From NCBI GenBank assembly GCA_024699005.1, contig JAILQN010000032.1:1-23130 (forward strand): DNA of 23,130 nucleotides. The letters run 5' to 3'. Both the position numbers and the translations under genes were made by a program. Positions 21,282 through 23,130 of the stretch are shown piece after piece (within the stretch, counting starts at the first letter, position 1; every line of letters begins with the position of its first letter). Below the pieces are notes generated by a model. It was not told the origin of the DNA and made no database searches. It saw only the letters and a list, made by a program, of their open reading frames with translations. This DNA comes from Clostridia bacterium (GTDB lineage: Bacteria > Bacillota_A > Clostridia > Oscillospirales > Acutalibacteraceae).

Positions 21282-21311
21282 AATATAACACAATCCCGGG
21301 GTGAATGTAAA
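21282..21311 (-). promoter_or_regulatory. Promoter of the lipoprotein/zinc-ribbon pair
   Basis: Minus strand TTTACA (21311-21306), 18-nt spacer, TATATT (21287-21282) preceded by TGT (extended -10). Confidence 0.6.
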
Positions 21312-21362
21312 GAATAAACTTTAAGGCAATACCGCATAATTCATAACAGGAATAAAATAATA

Positions 21363-21392
21363 TTGTAATCTCGGTATCGTCTGTGATATAAT
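21363..21392 (+). promoter_or_regulatory. Promoter of the CofE-like gene
   Basis: TTGTAA (21363-21368), 18-nt spacer, TATAAT (21387-21392) with TGA before it (extended -10). It is divergent from the lipoprotein promoter. Confidence 0.75.
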
Positions 21393-21423
21393 CAATTATA
21401 ATCAATTTTTTGGGGGTTTTAGT

Positions 21424-22614
21424 ATGGCAAGATTAACAGGTACGGTATCAAGAGGCATCCGCTGTCCGATAATCAGGCAGGGAGATGATCTTCCCAAAAT
21501 CGTCGCGGACAGTGTTGTCGAAGCGGCGGCAAGCGAAAACATCGCGTTCAACGACAGGGATATCGTCGCCGTCACCGAGTCGGTGGTGGCGAGGGCGCAG
21601 GGCAATTACGCAACTCTCGGCGATATCGCCGCCGACGTGAAAAAGAAGCTCGGCGGGGAGACCGTGGGCGTGATCTTCCCGATACTCTCCCGCAACCGTT
21701 TCGCCGTCTGCCTCCGCGGCATCTCGATGGGCGCGAAAAAGATAGTGCTGATGCTCAGCTATCCCAGCGACGAGGTCGGCAACTCGCTGCTCACGCTCGA
21801 CCAGCTTGACGCCAGCGGCGTCAACCCTTACAGCGACGTGCTCACCATGGCGCAGTACCGCGAATATTTCGGCGAGAACAGACACGAGTTCACCGGCGTG
21901 GACTACGTCGCCTATTATTATGATATCATCACAAAAGCCGGCGCGGAGGCGGAGATAATCTTCTCCAACAACGCAAAGACGATCCTTGATTATACCGACT
22001 GCGTGCTGACCTGTGATATCCACACCAGGGCGAGAACGAAGCGCATCCTCAGAGCCGCCGGCGCGAAGACAGTCTGCGGACTGGACGATATCCTGAACGC
22101 CTCCGTGAACGGCAGCGGTTACAATCCGGATTACGGTCTTCTGGGCTCCAACAAATCCACCGAGGATACGATAAAGCTGTTCCCCCGCGACTGCATGGAT
22201 TTCGTCAACAGAACGAGGGATCTTCTTTTTGAGGCCACCGGCAAACGGATCGAAGTCATGGTTTACGGTGACGGAGCGTTCAAGGATCCCCAGGGCAAGA
22301 TCTGGGAGCTTGCCGATCCGGTGGTTTCGCCGGGTTATACGGACGGTCTTCGCGGCACGCCCAACGAGCTCAAGCTGAAATATCTTGCCGACAACGAGTT
22401 CAAAGACCTCTCCGGCGATGAGCTCAAAGCCGCCGTATCGGAAAAGATAGCGGCAAAACAGGGCAACCTGGTGGGCAACATGGCGTCCCAGGGCACGACT
22501 CCCAGGCAGTATCCCGATCTTATCGGCTCGCTCTGCGACCTGACCAGCGGCTCGGGCGACAAGGGCACGCCTGTTGTTTTCATCCAGGGCTATTTTGACA
22601 ACTATACGAACTGA
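21424..22614 (+). CDS. Coenzyme F420-0:L-glutamate ligase (CofE)-like protein
   Basis: The 396-residue protein has the CofE-like N-terminal fold: RCPIIRQGDDL, DIVAVTESVVARAQGN (about 45-60), a central FPILSRNRF, and VYGDGAFKDPQGKIWELADPVVSPG (about 281-305), which resembles the metal/GTP-binding part of CofE. It is much longer than archaeal CofE (about 250 residues), with inserted and C-terminal segments. Known CofE adds gamma-linked glutamates to F420-0 using GTP. Homologues annotated this way are common in Clostridia that lack F420, so the real substrate may differ. The ATG at 21424 follows GGGGG (21412-21416), an unusual G-run Shine-Dalgarno. Its stop directly abuts the stop of the convergent hydrolase gene. 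Confidence 0.8.
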   Translation: MARLTGTVSRGIRCPIIRQGDDLPKIVADSVVEAAASENIAFNDRDIVAVTESVVARAQGNYATLGDIAADVKKKLGGETVGVIFPILSRNRFAVCLRGISMGAKKIVLMLSYPSDEVGNSLLTLDQLDASGVNPYSDVLTMAQYREYFGENRHEFTGVDYVAYYYDIITKAGAEAEIIFSNNAKTILDYTDCVLTCDIHTRARTKRILRAAGAKTVCGLDDILNASVNGSGYNPDYGLLGSNKSTEDTIKLFPRDCMDFVNRTRDLLFEATGKRIEVMVYGDGAFKDPQGKIWELADPVVSPGYTDGLRGTPNELKLKYLADNEFKDLSGDELKAAVSEKIAAKQGNLVGNMASQGTTPRQYPDLIGSLCDLTSGSGDKGTPVVFIQGYFDNYTN

Positions 22615-23130
22615 TCAATTCCGATCGGGCAATACCGAAAGCAGATACCGGGCAATTTCCGCGCTGTTCATGATGTAGCCGGAATGCCCGGTTTTTTCAA
22701 ATATCTTCAGCTGCGCGCCGGGGATCGTTTCCGCGATATGCTCGGTGTGGGACTGCTTTATAACGTCCTTTTCACCTGCCGTCACGAACGTGGGCACGGT
22801 GATTTTTCTGAGCATTTCGTCCGTTATGGACGGCTCGCGCATCATTATGCGCATCTTGTCGCTCCTGTCCACGTGGCTCCACAGCTTAAAGAACTTCATG
22901 GGCAGGGGCTTGGTGCTGTCGGGATTCAGGCTGGCGCCGCTCACGGCGAGAGCGCTCAGCAGATCGGGATGCTCCGACGCGAGGATGATCCCGGTTATCC
23001 CGCCGTCGCTGAAGCCGTAGAATACCGGCTTTTCAAGCCAGAGTTCTTTGATAAAACAGTACATGTCCTGCGCCATATCCTCATAGTGCAAAGTCTTTAC
23101 TTTTTCACTTTTTCCGTGGCCGCGGGTATC
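22615..23130 (-). CDS. Alpha/beta hydrolase, C-terminal part (cut by the window edge)
   Basis: The visible 171 residues start inside DTRGHGKS, the usual strand-4 region of alpha/beta hydrolases, so about 80-100 N-terminal residues lie beyond the window. The nucleophile elbow is GFSDGG (Ser), the acid is probably the Asp in AGEKDVI, and the base is the His in KTGHSGYI. The frame runs open to the last base, so the apparent internal TTG/ATG starts are not the true start. It is unrelated in detail to the hydrolase at 8362-9279 (GTSMGG elbow). Substrate unknown. Confidence 0.85.
   Translation of the reverse strand, partial: DTRGHGKSEKVKTLHYEDMAQDMYCFIKELWLEKPVFYGFSDGGITGIILASEHPDLLSALAVSGASLNPDSTKPLPMKFFKLWSHVDRSDKMRIMMREPSITDEMLRKITVPTFVTAGEKDVIKQSHTEHIAETIPGAQLKIFEKTGHSGYIMNSAEIARYLLSVLPDRN

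Overview
The window looks like a chromosomal segment of an anaerobic, low-to-moderate-GC Clostridia, most likely a gut or rumen Oscillospirales/Ruminococcaceae-type organism. Four features point there: a cohesin domain with dockerin partners, a T-box riboswitch, AGGAGG Shine-Dalgarno sites with near-consensus sigma-70 promoters, and secreted proteins with Gram-positive signal peptides. This is inference; the window holds no rRNA or other taxonomic marker except pheST. No tRNA, rRNA, CRISPR array, prophage or transposase was found.

Layout, left to right. (1) 2-6916: a 1348-aa secreted protein ending in a dockerin converges, with a 20-bp overlap, on a DUF4091/GH123-like glycosidase. A divergent promoter region follows, with two tandem strong promoters driving a small surface protein made of one cohesin domain, a Thr/Glu/Pro linker and a sortase-like C-terminus. 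(2) 6917-9279: a 300-bp intergenic stretch packed with hairpins and repeats, then a coupled pair of genes, a secreted calcineurin-like phosphoesterase and an alpha/beta hydrolase. (3) 9281-9859: a four-helix-bundle (S23-type) gene lying between inverted arrays of the heptad TGTGCAA/TTGCACA. (4) 9888-13120: a cytoplasmic GH27 enzyme and a strongly codon-biased 562-aa secreted protein, closed by a bidirectional terminator. (5) 13139-18693, minus strand: a Phe-type T-box leader, then a secreted dockerin-bearing serine protease, then pheS and pheT. (6) 18707-21311, minus strand: two tandem paralogues, one a lipoprotein and the other a zinc-ribbon/single-TM protein. (7) 21424-23130: a CofE-like gamma-glutamyl ligase homologue and the 3' part of another alpha/beta hydrolase.

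How the genes may work together: the cohesin protein could hold the two dockerin proteins (positions 2-4048 and 16674-18170) on the cell surface as a minimal cellulosome-like system, here carrying a protease rather than a polysaccharidase. The protease lies between the Phe-sensing T-box and pheST with no visible promoter or terminator between them, so phenylalanine limitation may raise both the protease and PheRS. The other main item is the heptad-repeat/four-helix-bundle module, which resembles a non-autonomous mobile unit.
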